NCBI GenBank assembly: GCA_947598205.1
Contig: CANQFB010000008.1
Location: forward strand, 1-61,813
DNA from: an uncultured Clostridia bacterium
GTDB taxonomy: Bacteria; Bacillota; Clostridia; Christensenellales; Borkfalkiaceae
Reading direction: 5' to 3'
DNA length: 61,813 nt
The notes beneath the pieces are model-generated. The model was given only the letters and a program-made list of their open reading frames with translations. It did no database searches and had not been told where the DNA came from. This document shows, piece by piece, positions 17,437 to 25,985 of this stretch (position 1 is the first letter of the stretch; each line of letters opens with the position of its first letter). The translations under genes and the position numbers were made by a program.

Positions 17437-17475
17437 AGCAAAAGGGGAAGGTACAAACCTTCCCCTTTTGCTTGG
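17434..17475 (+). terminator. Terminator of tRNA-Val
   Basis: A 19-bp perfect stem (17434-17452 with 17457-17475), loop ACAA, with CCTTCCCCTTTTG on its 3' side. It starts within the encoded CCA. Confidence 0.85.
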
Positions 17476-17766
17476 TCGTAATCGAAGACACAACAGAACT
17501 TGAGGGTGGAGCATTGCAGTTCTGCTCAACAGCCCTGTGGGCTGTGAGCTGCAATGCGACAGCCGAGCCGGTAGCGAGGCGGGGTGCGGCGGGCACTACC
17601 GCCGCACGAGGCGATTGCGCAAGTCCTTGCCGGTTTAATATGTAGGACTTCGTAATTCGGGATCCTTCGGGGATCGGCTCGCGGTTTTCATCCTGCCGTA
17701 TCGCCTCAGGATGACGCGGGATTATCCGAGCGACGAGGGCGGGCACTACCGCCGCACGAGGCGATT
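17476..17766 (+). repeat. Fold-back and direct repeats after tRNA-Val
   Basis: 17485-17510 resembles an inverted copy of the tRNA-Val 3' end (ACAACAG, ACTTGA). 17511-17558 is a strong hairpin: GCATTGCAG pairs with CTGCAATGC and ACAGCCC with GGGCTGT. CAAGTCCT at 17620 is a short direct match to the tRNA tail. A 28-bp sequence, GGCACTACCGCCGCACGAGG with its flanks, occurs near 17588 and again near 17738. No gene is visible. Confidence 0.65.
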
Positions 17767-17882
17767 TGAATACAAAAATTTTTTGTCTATGCTTTTTATC
17801 AAAAAAGAGAGGTTCGACCTCTCTTTTTCCTTCATTATAACACCCCTTTCCCCCTCGCGGCGCTCGGGGACTTTCCCCTCAA

Positions 17883-18000
17883 GGGGACAGCAAGGGTGGA
17901 TATTATCTCTCGGGCGCTCCCCCTTAAAGTGACAGTAAGGTTGGATATACAATCTTAAGGAAATTCTCCCTAAAAAGTGACAGCAGGGTTGGAGAATACC
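17883..18000. repeat. Three 45-48 bp repeats
   Basis: GACAGYARGGTTGGA-like units start at 17886, 17931 and 17979. A 93-residue minus-strand frame through them encodes a Cys/His-rich repeat (PCCHF, PYCHF, PCCPL) but looks like a repeat artefact. It would start at a TTG overlapping the stop of the downstream-listed mutase gene. Confidence 0.7.
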
Positions 18001-18023
18001 TCGGGATCTGCGTTCTTCTCTTT

Positions 18024-19730
18024 TCAAATTTCAAAAAATAGTTGAACCTCGGCTTTGATGCGCATAAGTTCGGCAGAAGCCGTATCTTCATCCTTCGCGC
18101 GGATAGAATAGTAGATCTTGAGCTTGGGTTCGGTGCCCGAGGGGCGCACGCACACGAAACTTCCCCCTCCGAGTTCGTAATAGACGCAGTTGCACTTGGG
18201 GATATTGAGGGGCTCGCATACGCCGTCGGCCCTCTTTCTCACCCCCGCGGAATAGTCGCGCACGGCGAGTATGTGCGGATGGGAGCGGAGCATATCGTCG
18301 ATCGACAGCCTCAGCCCGTCTACGACGGCGTTCATCTCCTCCATCGCGTGAAGTCCGCCATATTTTACGGAAAAGTTCTGATCGAGCACAAAGCCGTATT
18401 CTGCATAAATCTCGCGAAGTCTTGTATAAACCGTCTTGCCGACATGCTTGAGATAGCAGACCATTTCGGCGCATACCATGCTCGCAACAACGGCATCCTT
18501 ATCGCGGGCATGGGTGCCGCGGAGGTAACCGCAGGATTCCTCAAATCCGAAGACAAATGTATATTTTTTATCCGCTTCCCATTCCTTGATCTTCTCGCCG
18601 ATGAACTTGAAGCCCACGGGCGTCTCGAAGAGGGTCACGCCGAAACGGTCGCAAATGGCCTTCGCCATGCCCGTCGAGACAAAGGACTTTACGACGGCGG
18701 CATTTTCGGGAAGTTCCCCCCGCGCTTTGAGGCGGGTGAGGATGTAGTCGAGAAGCAAGATCCCGACTTGATTGCCCGAGAGGGCGATAAATTCCCCCTC
18801 CCCGTTTTTGACGGCAACGCCGAGGCGGTCGCTATCAGGGTCGGTGCCGAACACGACGTCGGCGTCTATCTTATTTGCAAGCGCGATGCCGAGGGAGAGC
18901 GTCTCTTTGAACTCGGGATTGGGAATTTCCACGGTGGAGAAATCGGGATCTTCGGGGATCTGTTCTTCCACGACGGCGGCCTTGATGCCCAACCGATCGA
19001 GAATGCGCATGACGGGCACATACCCCGAACCGTGCACGGGAGTATAGACGAGCTTGATGTCCTTCCCGCAGGCCTTCACGGCCTCGGGCGAGAGGGAAAG
19101 TTTTGCGATGCTCGCAAAGTAATCCTCGTCCACTTCCGCGGGAACGGGCAGGATGAGCGGGCTGTTCTCCTCCCCCTCGACGGAGAGAAAATCTTCGATC
19201 TCGCGGATACGGCGGACGATGACGTCCGTCGCCTCGGGGGAAAGTTGCGCCCCGTCTTCGCCATAGACCTTATAGCCGTTATATTCTTTGGGATTATGCG
19301 AAGCGGTGATCATCACGCCCGCCGCCGCATGAAGGCGGCGCACCGCAAAAGAGAGCATGGGCACGGGGTGGACGCGGCCGAAGAGATATGCCGTGATGCC
19401 GTTTTTGGCAAGGACGGCGGCCGTGACCTCGGCAAAGCGGCGGGAGGATCGCCTCGTATCGTAGGAGATGACGACGCCCCGCTTCATCGCGCCATCGGGC
19501 ATCGTCTTGATATACCCCGCAAGCCCCTGCGTGGCGCGGCGGACGGTATAGACGTTCATCATATTGATGCCGTAGCCGATGATCCCGCGCATGCCCGCCG
19601 TACCGAAGGCGAGTTCCGCGCCGAAGCGGTATTCCTTCTCGGCTTCGCTGAGGCCTCCGAGCTCCTTGCGCGCCTCATCCGAGAGCCGTGCATCCGACAT
19701 CCATTTTTCATATAATAGCGAATAATTCAT
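18024..19730 (-). CDS. Phospho-sugar mutase (phosphoglucomutase/phosphomannomutase)
   Basis: A 568-residue alpha-D-phosphohexomutase. The N-terminal GTAGMRG motif is followed by the phosphoserine loop TASHNPKEYNGYK, the metal-binding loop GTDPDSDRLG, the sugar-binding loop GFEESCGYLRG, and the C-terminal phosphate-binding RPSGTEPKLKIYY. Length fits the Firmicutes PgcA-type subgroup. It interconverts hexose 1- and 6-phosphates for glycolysis and envelope precursors; glucose versus mannose preference cannot be read from the sequence. The start MNYSLLYEKW is typical of the family. It lies 33 bp after a membrane-protein gene and probably ends that operon. Confidence 0.93.
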   Translation of the reverse strand: MNYSLLYEKWMSDARLSDEARKELGGLSEAEKEYRFGAELAFGTAGMRGIIGYGINMMNVYTVRRATQGLAGYIKTMPDGAMKRGVVISYDTRRSSRRFAEVTAAVLAKNGITAYLFGRVHPVPMLSFAVRRLHAAAGVMITASHNPKEYNGYKVYGEDGAQLSPEATDVIVRRIREIEDFLSVEGEENSPLILPVPAEVDEDYFASIAKLSLSPEAVKACGKDIKLVYTPVHGSGYVPVMRILDRLGIKAAVVEEQIPEDPDFSTVEIPNPEFKETLSLGIALANKIDADVVFGTDPDSDRLGVAVKNGEGEFIALSGNQVGILLLDYILTRLKARGELPENAAVVKSFVSTGMAKAICDRFGVTLFETPVGFKFIGEKIKEWEADKKYTFVFGFEESCGYLRGTHARDKDAVVASMVCAEMVCYLKHVGKTVYTRLREIYAEYGFVLDQNFSVKYGGLHAMEEMNAVVDGLRLSIDDMLRSHPHILAVRDYSAGVRKRADGVCEPLNIPKCNCVYYELGGGSFVCVRPSGTEPKLKIYYSIRAKDEDTASAELMRIKAEVQLFFEI

Positions 19731-19763
19731 AGGTTTCCCGGTTGCGAATGCGTTACCCGCGGT

Positions 19764-20705
19764 TCATTCCTCTTTGTTCCCCTCGGCGATGCGGTCGCGG
19801 GTGACGAAATATTTCTTCCCAGAATCGGTGTAGTAGTTGACGAACTGCATCACGAGGAGGAAGAAATAGGAGAGCGGAATGGAGATGAGAAGCCCGCTTC
19901 CGAACGTGAAGAGGGCAAACGTGACGTTGACGACGACGATGAGGTAGGCCGAGACGAGATAGGCGGCAAACCTCCTGCCGAAGGAGCGTTTACAGCGCGC
20001 CGACTCCTTCAGCGCCTTGCACACCCCCTTCCCTCCCGCGATCATGGCGGGCATCCAAGCGGAGAAGAAGGTCATCTTGAGCGCCTGCATGGCGAGGATG
20101 AGGGCGAGGGAGAGACAGAGCGCGATCAGCACGGTAAGAAGATTCCATACCGTGAGAAGGGACGGGATATAGAAGAAGAGGAAGGCGCACAGCCCGACGG
20201 AGAGTACATCGTATAAAAACGTAATGGGAACGTAGATGAGCTGGTACAGGGAGGCCTTCCCGATCCGACGGAAATAGGATGCGGCAAAACTCGTCTTTGC
20301 ATTCATGCTCATACGGTCGTTGATCGTTCCGCCGAGGGCGAAGACCGCGAGGCCGTTGAAATAGCGCAGAAGAAGATACATAAGGCACACGCCGATGAGC
20401 GAGCCCACGATCGAGCCGATATGTTGGCCGAGCAGATCCCAAAAGGCGGAGAGGGCCGCATGGAACTCCTGCGGAATGGTCTGCAAGACGGAATACTGCC
20501 CGCCGAAGAGCGCCTTGATAAACGTGCGCCCAAGTTCCTTCAGAGTGCCCAGTTCGGGGCTCTTCACGATGATGGAGAGCCCGAGCGAGAGAATGACATA
20601 GGTAAGGCTGAAAAAGACGACCGCCGAGATGAGGCGGGACAAAAGGAGCTTAAAGACGCCCGAAAAATTATCGACGGTGATGCTCACGGAATGGCGGAAT
20701 CTCAT
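19764..20705 (-). CDS. Multi-pass membrane protein
   Basis: 313 residues with about six hydrophobic segments (near 20-45, 95-125, 150-175, 185-215, 230-255 and 260-285). The C-terminus is charged (VTRDRIAEGNKEE). I recognise no family motif. The ATG abuts the stop of the upstream membrane gene (20706), so the two are translationally coupled and may form a complex. Both resemble polytopic accessory proteins of Clostridia with no assigned role. Confidence 0.75.
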   Translation of the reverse strand: MRFRHSVSITVDNFSGVFKLLLSRLISAVVFFSLTYVILSLGLSIIVKSPELGTLKELGRTFIKALFGGQYSVLQTIPQEFHAALSAFWDLLGQHIGSIVGSLIGVCLMYLLLRYFNGLAVFALGGTINDRMSMNAKTSFAASYFRRIGKASLYQLIYVPITFLYDVLSVGLCAFLFFYIPSLLTVWNLLTVLIALCLSLALILAMQALKMTFFSAWMPAMIAGGKGVCKALKESARCKRSFGRRFAAYLVSAYLIVVVNVTFALFTFGSGLLISIPLSYFFLLVMQFVNYYTDSGKKYFVTRDRIAEGNKEE

Positions 20706-21527
20706 TTAATACCCCCTGTAGCTTCGTAAAACATCTTCGCGGTCCAGCTTATCCGTCTCGAAATAGACGGTCTCCATGCGGATGAGGAAACTCAAATAGA
20801 GCGCCGCATAGACGGCGATCAGCAAAACGCGGAATGCCGCTTCGGGAAGGAGCGAGAAGCCCGCCGTGCATACCATGCACGCAAAGAAAGACGTACAGAA
20901 GGCGAGAATGAGCTTCCAGCGCACCCCCGTCATGAGGCGGTAGGAATAGAGAAAAGCCCCATAGGGGCCGAAGCCCGTCGCCTGCCTGCAAGGGAGCCAG
21001 AGATAGAAGATGGTCGCGACATAGAAGAGCGCAAAGGTGAGGAGCAGAAAGACGAGGACATAGAAGACGTATGCGAGCGCCGTGATCTTGATCTGGGCGA
21101 CGACGAAGAGAAGCGCGGAGAGGATCACCGCCCAGACTTCGTAGAGGGCGAGATAGCCGAGGACGATGGCGAGGACGGAAAGGAACAGGGAGAAGCTCCC
21201 CGTCATGAGCCCCGAGAGGGTGCGCTTGCCGATGCGCATATGCTTTTCGACGAGCACGAGCATGGGCACCGCGCACAAAATTATGGCGATGAAGGCAAGG
21301 AGGGAATATATCCCGCCGAGCACGCCGTCGATTCGGATCAGGCTCCATGTGCGGAAGTATTCGACGAAGCCCTCCCGCGGCGAGACGGTGAAGAAGGTGC
21401 GCACGGTCGCGCCAACGCTGGTGTAGTCGAGAGAGAGCGCGAGAAAGACTGCCGGAAGCACGGCAAACGGCAGAACGAACCAAAGATTTTTGACAATGTA
21501 TTTCCAATGTCCAAAAGCGGTGCGCAT
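20706..21527 (-). CDS. Multi-pass membrane protein
   Basis: 273 residues, about six transmembrane segments, starting MRTAFGHWKYIVKNLWF. No catalytic motif was seen. The general architecture (amphipathic N-terminus, then alternating helices) is like its neighbour at 19764-20705, suggesting an old duplication or partner proteins. A GAGGAC ribosome site and a promoter at 21545-21573 support the start. It is the first gene of a three-gene unit ending with the phospho-sugar mutase. Confidence 0.75.
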   Translation of the reverse strand: MRTAFGHWKYIVKNLWFVLPFAVLPAVFLALSLDYTSVGATVRTFFTVSPREGFVEYFRTWSLIRIDGVLGGIYSLLAFIAIILCAVPMLVLVEKHMRIGKRTLSGLMTGSFSLFLSVLAIVLGYLALYEVWAVILSALLFVVAQIKITALAYVFYVLVFLLLTFALFYVATIFYLWLPCRQATGFGPYGAFLYSYRLMTGVRWKLILAFCTSFFACMVCTAGFSLLPEAAFRVLLIAVYAALYLSFLIRMETVYFETDKLDREDVLRSYRGY

Positions 21528-21544
21528 AATGTCCTCTATCGTTT

Positions 21545-21573
21545 ATTATATAACATTTTTCGCGCGGTGTAAA
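21545..21573 (-). promoter_or_regulatory. Sigma-A promoter of the membrane protein-mutase unit
   Basis: Minus strand: TTTACA (21573-21568), 17 bp, TATAAT (21550-21545). Confidence 0.8.
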
Positions 21574-21664
21574 GTGTTTTAATGAAATAATCGTGAATAT
21601 AGCTCGGATAAATGGAATTTCACGAAGCATTGCGCGGCGCATACAATTCGTCCCCTCACGGGGA

Positions 21665-21693
21665 TTGACAACGCCCGCGGTTTGTCATATAAT
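21665..21693 (+). promoter_or_regulatory. Consensus promoter placing +1 on the CDF ATG
   Basis: TTGACA (21665-21670), 17 bp, TATAAT (21688-21693), then 6 nt and the ATG at 21700. This is a perfect consensus with no room for a ribosome site. Confidence 0.9.
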
Positions 21694-21699
21694 GAAGCT

Positions 21700-22806
21700 A
21701 TGGAAAGTCGTTCGCGCACGCAAAGAGGCGCGGCCGTGAGCGCCGTCGGGATCGCGTGCAACCTCGCGCTCGCGGCGGCCAAACTCGCCGTCGGCGTCCT
21801 CTTCGGCCTCGTCTCGGTCATCGCCGACGGGTTCAATAATTTGAGCGATTGTGGGAGCGGCGTCGTCTCGCTCGTCTCCTTCCGCATCTCGGCCAAGCCC
21901 GCCGACAGCAAGCACCCCTACGGGCATCGCCGCGCCGAATATATTGCCGCGCTCGCAACGGGGCTTTTTGTACTCTTTCTCGCGGTGGAACTTCTGCGCG
22001 AATCCATCGAAAAGCTCATAACGGGGGGTGCGGCCGTGCGGTCGTGGGTGGTCTTCCCCGTGCTCGGCGCCTCCGTGCTCCTCAAGGCGGGAATGTATTT
22101 TCTCTTCCGCGCCGAGGGGAAGAAACTCTCCTCCGATCTTTTGCGCGCTGCCGCGACGGACAGCCTGTGCGACTGCATTGCGACCCTTTCCGTCATTTGC
22201 GGACTTTTAATCATGCAGTTCACCGCCTTCCCCGCCGACGGCGTAGCGGGCATTCTCGTCGCCCTCTTCATCGTGTGGCAGGGGGTGAAGATCTTGCGGC
22301 AGACGAGCTCCCAGCTTCTCGGGCAGGCCCCCGACGCCGCCCTCGTGGCCGCCATCCGAGGGGAGATCTTATCGAAGGAAGAGGTCCTCGGCATGCACGA
22401 TCTGAGCGTCTTTTCCTATGGGGCAGATGCGCTCTATGCGACCGTTCACATCGAAATGGACGCCACCATGTCCGCGATCGAGGCTCACGCGATCATCGAC
22501 GGCGTCGAACACGCGGTCAAAGAAAAACTCGGCGTGGCGCTCACCGCGCACCTCGATCCCGTCGATCTTCAGGACGGCGAGGCGCACGCGCTCGAGGAGA
22601 AGATCCTCGCCCAAGCCGCGCCCGTCGCCGCGGGGTTGGAACTGCACGATTTCCGCATCGTGCGCGGCCAGCGCGACAAGGTCATCTTCGACGCGGAGGT
22701 CCCCTTTTCCTGCGCCGTGAAGGACGAGGACCTGCGTGCCGCGCTCGAAGAGATCGTCGAAGGTTTCGGGGACTATCTCCCCGTCATCACCGTCGGAAGG
22801 CGGTAA
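21700..22806 (+). CDS. Cation diffusion facilitator family metal exporter
   Basis: 368 residues; exports divalent metals such as Zn, Mn or Fe in exchange for protons. The CDF signature is present: ADGFNNLSDCG in helix 2 (metal-site Asp residues), HPYGHRRAEY after it, and AATDSLCDC for the second metal-binding helix. Six transmembrane helices precede a cytoplasmic domain with HDLSVFSYG, VHIEMD and HAIIDGVE, which carry His/Asp ligands. Asn/Asp and Asp/Asp positions resemble Mn/Fe-type members, but specificity is unproven. The only sensible ATG sits at the predicted +1, so the transcript is probably leaderless. rarA follows 16 bp later. Confidence 0.92.
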   Translation: MESRSRTQRGAAVSAVGIACNLALAAAKLAVGVLFGLVSVIADGFNNLSDCGSGVVSLVSFRISAKPADSKHPYGHRRAEYIAALATGLFVLFLAVELLRESIEKLITGGAAVRSWVVFPVLGASVLLKAGMYFLFRAEGKKLSSDLLRAAATDSLCDCIATLSVICGLLIMQFTAFPADGVAGILVALFIVWQGVKILRQTSSQLLGQAPDAALVAAIRGEILSKEEVLGMHDLSVFSYGADALYATVHIEMDATMSAIEAHAIIDGVEHAVKEKLGVALTAHLDPVDLQDGEAHALEEKILAQAAPVAAGLELHDFRIVRGQRDKVIFDAEVPFSCAVKDEDLRAALEEIVEGFGDYLPVITVGRR

Positions 22807-22822
22807 TATATGAGGAAACAGC

Positions 22823-24151
22823 ATGTTGGAACAGGGTACGATTTTTGAAAGAAAGGATTCCGAGCCCCTTGCGGCGCGCCTTCGCCCCCGCAATCTCGAG
22901 GAATTCTACGGGCAGAAGCATCTCCTCGGCGAGGGGAAAGTCTTGCGCCGCCTCATCGAAGAGGACAAGGTGAGTTCCATGATCTTCTGGGGCCCGCCCG
23001 GCGTGGGCAAGACGACGCTCGCCCGCATCATCGCCAACCGCACCAAGGCGAAATTCATCGATTTTTCGGCCGTCACGAGCGGGATCAAGGAGATCAAACA
23101 GGTGATGGAGGAGGCGGAGAAGAACCGCCGTTTCGGCGAGAAGACCATCCTCTTCGTCGATGAGATCCACCGCTTCAACAAGGCCCAGCAGGACGCATTC
23201 CTCCCCTATGTGGAACGGGGAAGCATCATCCTCATCGGCGCAACGACGGAAAACCCCTCCTTCGAGGTGAACGGGGCGCTTCTCTCGCGGTGCAAAGTCT
23301 TCGTCCTGCAGGCGCTGAAGACGGAGGAACTCACAGAGCTTCTGCGCCATGCCGTCGAGGACGAGCGCGGGTTCGGCCGCCAGAAAGTGGAGATCTCCGA
23401 CGAGCTCCTTTCGACGATCGCGAATTTTGCGAACGGCGACGCGCGGAGCGCTCTCTCCACCTTGGAGATGGCCATCCTCAACGGCGATCTCGAGGGCAAC
23501 GCAACCGTCGTCACAAAGGAGACCATCGAACAGATCACCTCCAAAAAATCCCTCCTCTACGATAAGACGGGGGAGGAACACTATAACCTCATCTCCGCCC
23601 TGCATAAATCTATGCGCAACTCCGATCCCGACGCCGCCGTCTACTGGCTGGCGCGCATGCTCGAGGCGGGCGAAGACCCCATCTATATCGCAAGACGGGT
23701 CACGCGGTTCGCCTCCGAGGATATAGGCCTTGCAGACCCGCGCGCCTTGGAGATCGCCGTCGCCGCCTTCGAGGCCTGCCGCCTCATCGGCATGCCCGAG
23801 TGTTCGGTACACCTCACCGAAGCGGTTGTCTATATGTCTGTAACACCCAAGTCCAACGCATGCGACGTCGCCTATATGCGGGCGAAAGAAGACGCTCTCA
23901 AGATGCTCGCCGAGCCCGTCCCCCTCGTCATCCGCAACGCGCCCACCAAGCTCATGAAGGAGCTCGGCTACGGCAAGGGTTACGAGTACGCGCACGACTT
24001 CGAGGACAAGCTCACCACGATGCAATGCCTTCCCGATTCGCTTGCCGGGAAGGAATACTATACCCCCACCGAGCAGGGCGCGGAGGCCCGCTTCAAGGCC
24101 CGTCTCGAAGAGATCAAGGCGTGGAAAAAGGAACATTCCAAAAAGAAATAA
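22823..24151 (+). CDS. rarA: Replication-associated recombination protein A
   Basis: RarA is a AAA+ ATPase that acts at stalled replication forks. The 442-residue protein has the N-terminal PLAARLRPRNLEEFYGQ motif, Walker A GPPGVGKTT (about residue 55), Walker B ILFVDEIHRFNKAQQD, sensor 1 GATTENPSFEVN, and an Arg finger in LLSRC. The C-terminal half has the tetramerisation region, including EDIGLADP. Length is normal. It follows the CDF gene closely and shares its direction. A GAGGAAAC ribosome site precedes the ATG. Confidence 0.96.
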   Translation: MLEQGTIFERKDSEPLAARLRPRNLEEFYGQKHLLGEGKVLRRLIEEDKVSSMIFWGPPGVGKTTLARIIANRTKAKFIDFSAVTSGIKEIKQVMEEAEKNRRFGEKTILFVDEIHRFNKAQQDAFLPYVERGSIILIGATTENPSFEVNGALLSRCKVFVLQALKTEELTELLRHAVEDERGFGRQKVEISDELLSTIANFANGDARSALSTLEMAILNGDLEGNATVVTKETIEQITSKKSLLYDKTGEEHYNLISALHKSMRNSDPDAAVYWLARMLEAGEDPIYIARRVTRFASEDIGLADPRALEIAVAAFEACRLIGMPECSVHLTEAVVYMSVTPKSNACDVAYMRAKEDALKMLAEPVPLVIRNAPTKLMKELGYGKGYEYAHDFEDKLTTMQCLPDSLAGKEYYTPTEQGAEARFKARLEEIKAWKKEHSKKK

Positions 24152-24162
24152 GGGACGCGACC

Positions 24163-25071
24163 ATGATCAAGCAGGGAATTGTCAACTTTTTTAAGAATCT
24201 GAAATACTTCTTCACGCCTCTCGGGACCATCGCGCTCGGGCTGGTGTTCGGCCTCTCCGTCCTCATTCCCGGCGTCATCTCGTCCGTCTCGACGCTCGCG
24301 GGCGACGTCAAGACCATTCTCGAAGGCAGCGCCATCGATCTCGTCGTCTTGAAGGACGGCATTTTTTCGGCGGTCAAGGCCCTCGATTGGGGCGATCCGC
24401 TGGCCGCCGTCCGCACTTTGGCGAGCGCGGATTGGATCAGAACTACCCTCAATGCCCTCGTGGGAACGGAGGAATACACGGCGCAGTTCGCCGCCTCCAT
24501 CCAGACGTTCACCCATAGCCTCGGGCTCTATCTCTCCGCCGTGATCTCCTTTACGGCGATCGGCATGATCGCGGGGTACTTCCTCACGCGGTGGCTCATT
24601 CGCCGCAATATGGCGAAGCGGACCATAAAGGCCTTCCTTTTACATGCCCTCGTTGATTCCTTCCTCACCGTCGCCTTGGCGGGCGTTTGCGCTTGGATGG
24701 CGACGCTGTGGCGGCCGAGCATCCTCATCTCCACCCTTTTCGCCGTCGTCTTTTTCGGCACCGTCTCCCTCTTCGAGGCCTTCCTTATCCACGGGCGGGG
24801 CAAGATCGCGCTCAAAAAGATCGTCAACTTCAAGAACGTGATGAAGCTCTTCGTCACCAACCTCATCATCTTCCTGCTCACGGCGGCCCTCGTCGCCCTC
24901 GTCGTCTTTGTCGTGAACATCATTGTCGGCGTCTTTGTGGGCATCGCCTTCTTGGAGATCGGCTTCATCGTCATCGCCCTCAATGCAGAGGCATATGTGA
25001 AAAAGACGGCGGAAAGGGCGGAGGCCGAAAAAGCCGCGCAAATTGAGGAAACGCCCGCAGAAATCGGTTGA
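24163..25071 (+). CDS. Membrane protein of unknown function
   Basis: 302 residues. The N-terminal amphipathic segment MIKQGIVNFFKNLKYFF precedes a hydrophobic helix (about 20-40). An extracellular loop rich in Ala/Asp and then five further helices follow (about 125-150, 165-185, 190-215, 230-265 and 265-285). The tail is Glu/Ala-rich and cytoplasmic. No motif was recognised. It starts 12 bp after rarA, so is co-transcribed, and its stop codon lies inside the -35 hexamer of the next gene's promoter. Confidence 0.8.
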   Translation: MIKQGIVNFFKNLKYFFTPLGTIALGLVFGLSVLIPGVISSVSTLAGDVKTILEGSAIDLVVLKDGIFSAVKALDWGDPLAAVRTLASADWIRTTLNALVGTEEYTAQFAASIQTFTHSLGLYLSAVISFTAIGMIAGYFLTRWLIRRNMAKRTIKAFLLHALVDSFLTVALAGVCAWMATLWRPSILISTLFAVVFFGTVSLFEAFLIHGRGKIALKKIVNFKNVMKLFVTNLIIFLLTAALVALVVFVVNIIVGVFVGIAFLEIGFIVIALNAEAYVKKTAERAEAEKAAQIEETPAEIG

Positions 25072-25096
25072 CGCCCCTTGGAAAGTATGTTAAAAT
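25068..25096 (+). promoter_or_regulatory. Promoter of the preQ1-controlled transporter
   Basis: TTGACG (25068-25073), 17 bp, TAAAAT (25091-25096). The -35 element overlaps the previous gene's TGA. Confidence 0.8.
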
Positions 25097-25115
25097 AGGA
25101 AAAAAGCAGACGAGC

Positions 25116-25155
25116 AGACAGTTCGGAACCATCCTGTCTTAAAACAAAACTATGG
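25116..25155 (+). ncRNA. PreQ1-I riboswitch aptamer
   Basis: Stem AGACAG (25116-25121)/CTGTCT (25134-25139) has loop TTCGGAACCATC. An A-rich strand and ACTATGG follow. CCAT in the loop (25129-25132) can pair with ATGG (25152-25155), giving the class I H-type pseudoknot. Loop CCATCC can instead pair with GGATGG (25159-25164), which overlaps the terminator stem and acts as an antiterminator. The downstream gene encodes a queuosine-precursor transporter, the expected target. Confidence 0.87.
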
Positions 25156-25158
25156 AAA

Positions 25159-25184
25159 GGATGGGCGCTTTGCGCCCCTTTTTG
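25159..25184 (+). terminator. Riboswitch-controlled terminator
   Basis: Stem GGGCGC (25163-25168)/GCGCCC (25172-25177), then CTTTTTG. Its first two bases are shared with the antiterminator, so ligand binding should favour termination. Confidence 0.85.
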
Positions 25185-25214
25185 TTTGCCGCCGAAATTT
25201 TGGGAGTAAAAATC

Positions 25215-25985
25215 ATGTTTCTACGCCGTCTGAAAAGGGAATGGAGGGAATTCCGCATCCTTCTCAAAAACATTCCCGCGCTTGTCACCGTCCTCTTCGT
25301 CATGTCGATCTTCTCGATGAACCTCCTCGCCAACAAGAGCATCCAAACGCCGTGGTGGCTGGGGCTCGACTGCGGCATCATCGTCTCGTGGTTTGCCTTC
25401 TTTACGATGGACATCGTGACGAAGCGGTTCGGTCCCAAGGCCGCGACCGAGCTTACCGTGCTCGCCATCCTCGCGAACCTCTTCTTCTGCCTCCTCCTCT
25501 TTTTGGGAAGCCTCATCCCCGGCATGTGGGGAGAAAGCTTTGTAGACGGGAGCGAAAACGTCATCAACCACGCCCTCGACAGGACTTTCGGGGGAACATG
25601 GTACGTCGTCATCGGGAGCACGGTCGCCTGCCTCGCCTCCTCCGTCGTCAACAATTTCACCAACTTCGGCATCGGGAAGCTCTTCAAGAAGAAGCCCGAC
25701 GGGATTGCGGCCTACATCATGCGCACCTATGTCTCGACGGCCATCGGGCAATTCGTCGATAACTTCACCTTCGCCCTCCTCGTGAGCCATTTCTTCTTCG
25801 GCTGGACGTGGCTGAAATGCGTTACCTGCGCGCTCACGGGCATGGTCGCGGAACTTTTGTGCGAGCTCATCTTCCTCTACCCCGGCTATGCCATCACGCG
25901 GCGTTGGAAAAAGGAAGGCGTGGGCGAAGAATATCTCAAATTCAGGGAGGAACGATATGAAAGTTCTCATAACGGGCTCGAGTAA
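25215..25985 (+). CDS. Queuosine precursor transporter (VUT/YhhQ family)
   Basis: 256 residues, about six to seven membrane helices; imports queuosine precursors such as preQ1 or queuine. Family features seen are SMNLLANKSI near the N-terminus, DIVTKRFGPKAA, the SVVNNFTNFGIGK region, and a buried YVSTAIGQFVDNFTF motif. I chose the ATG at 25215 (ribosome site GGGAG, 9 nt upstream); an earlier in-frame ATG at 25152 lies inside the riboswitch and terminator and cannot be the start. Control by the preQ1-I riboswitch supports the assignment. The next gene starts inside its 3' end. Confidence 0.9.
   Translation: MFLRRLKREWREFRILLKNIPALVTVLFVMSIFSMNLLANKSIQTPWWLGLDCGIIVSWFAFFTMDIVTKRFGPKAATELTVLAILANLFFCLLLFLGSLIPGMWGESFVDGSENVINHALDRTFGGTWYVVIGSTVACLASSVVNNFTNFGIGKLFKKKPDGIAAYIMRTYVSTAIGQFVDNFTFALLVSHFFFGWTWLKCVTCALTGMVAELLCELIFLYPGYAITRRWKKEGVGEEYLKFREERYESSHNGLE

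Noticed and set aside
17746..18027. A 93-residue minus-strand frame with CCHF repeats
   Set aside because: It is the translation of three 45-48 bp non-coding repeats, with a TTG start overlapping another gene's stop; kept as a repeat only.
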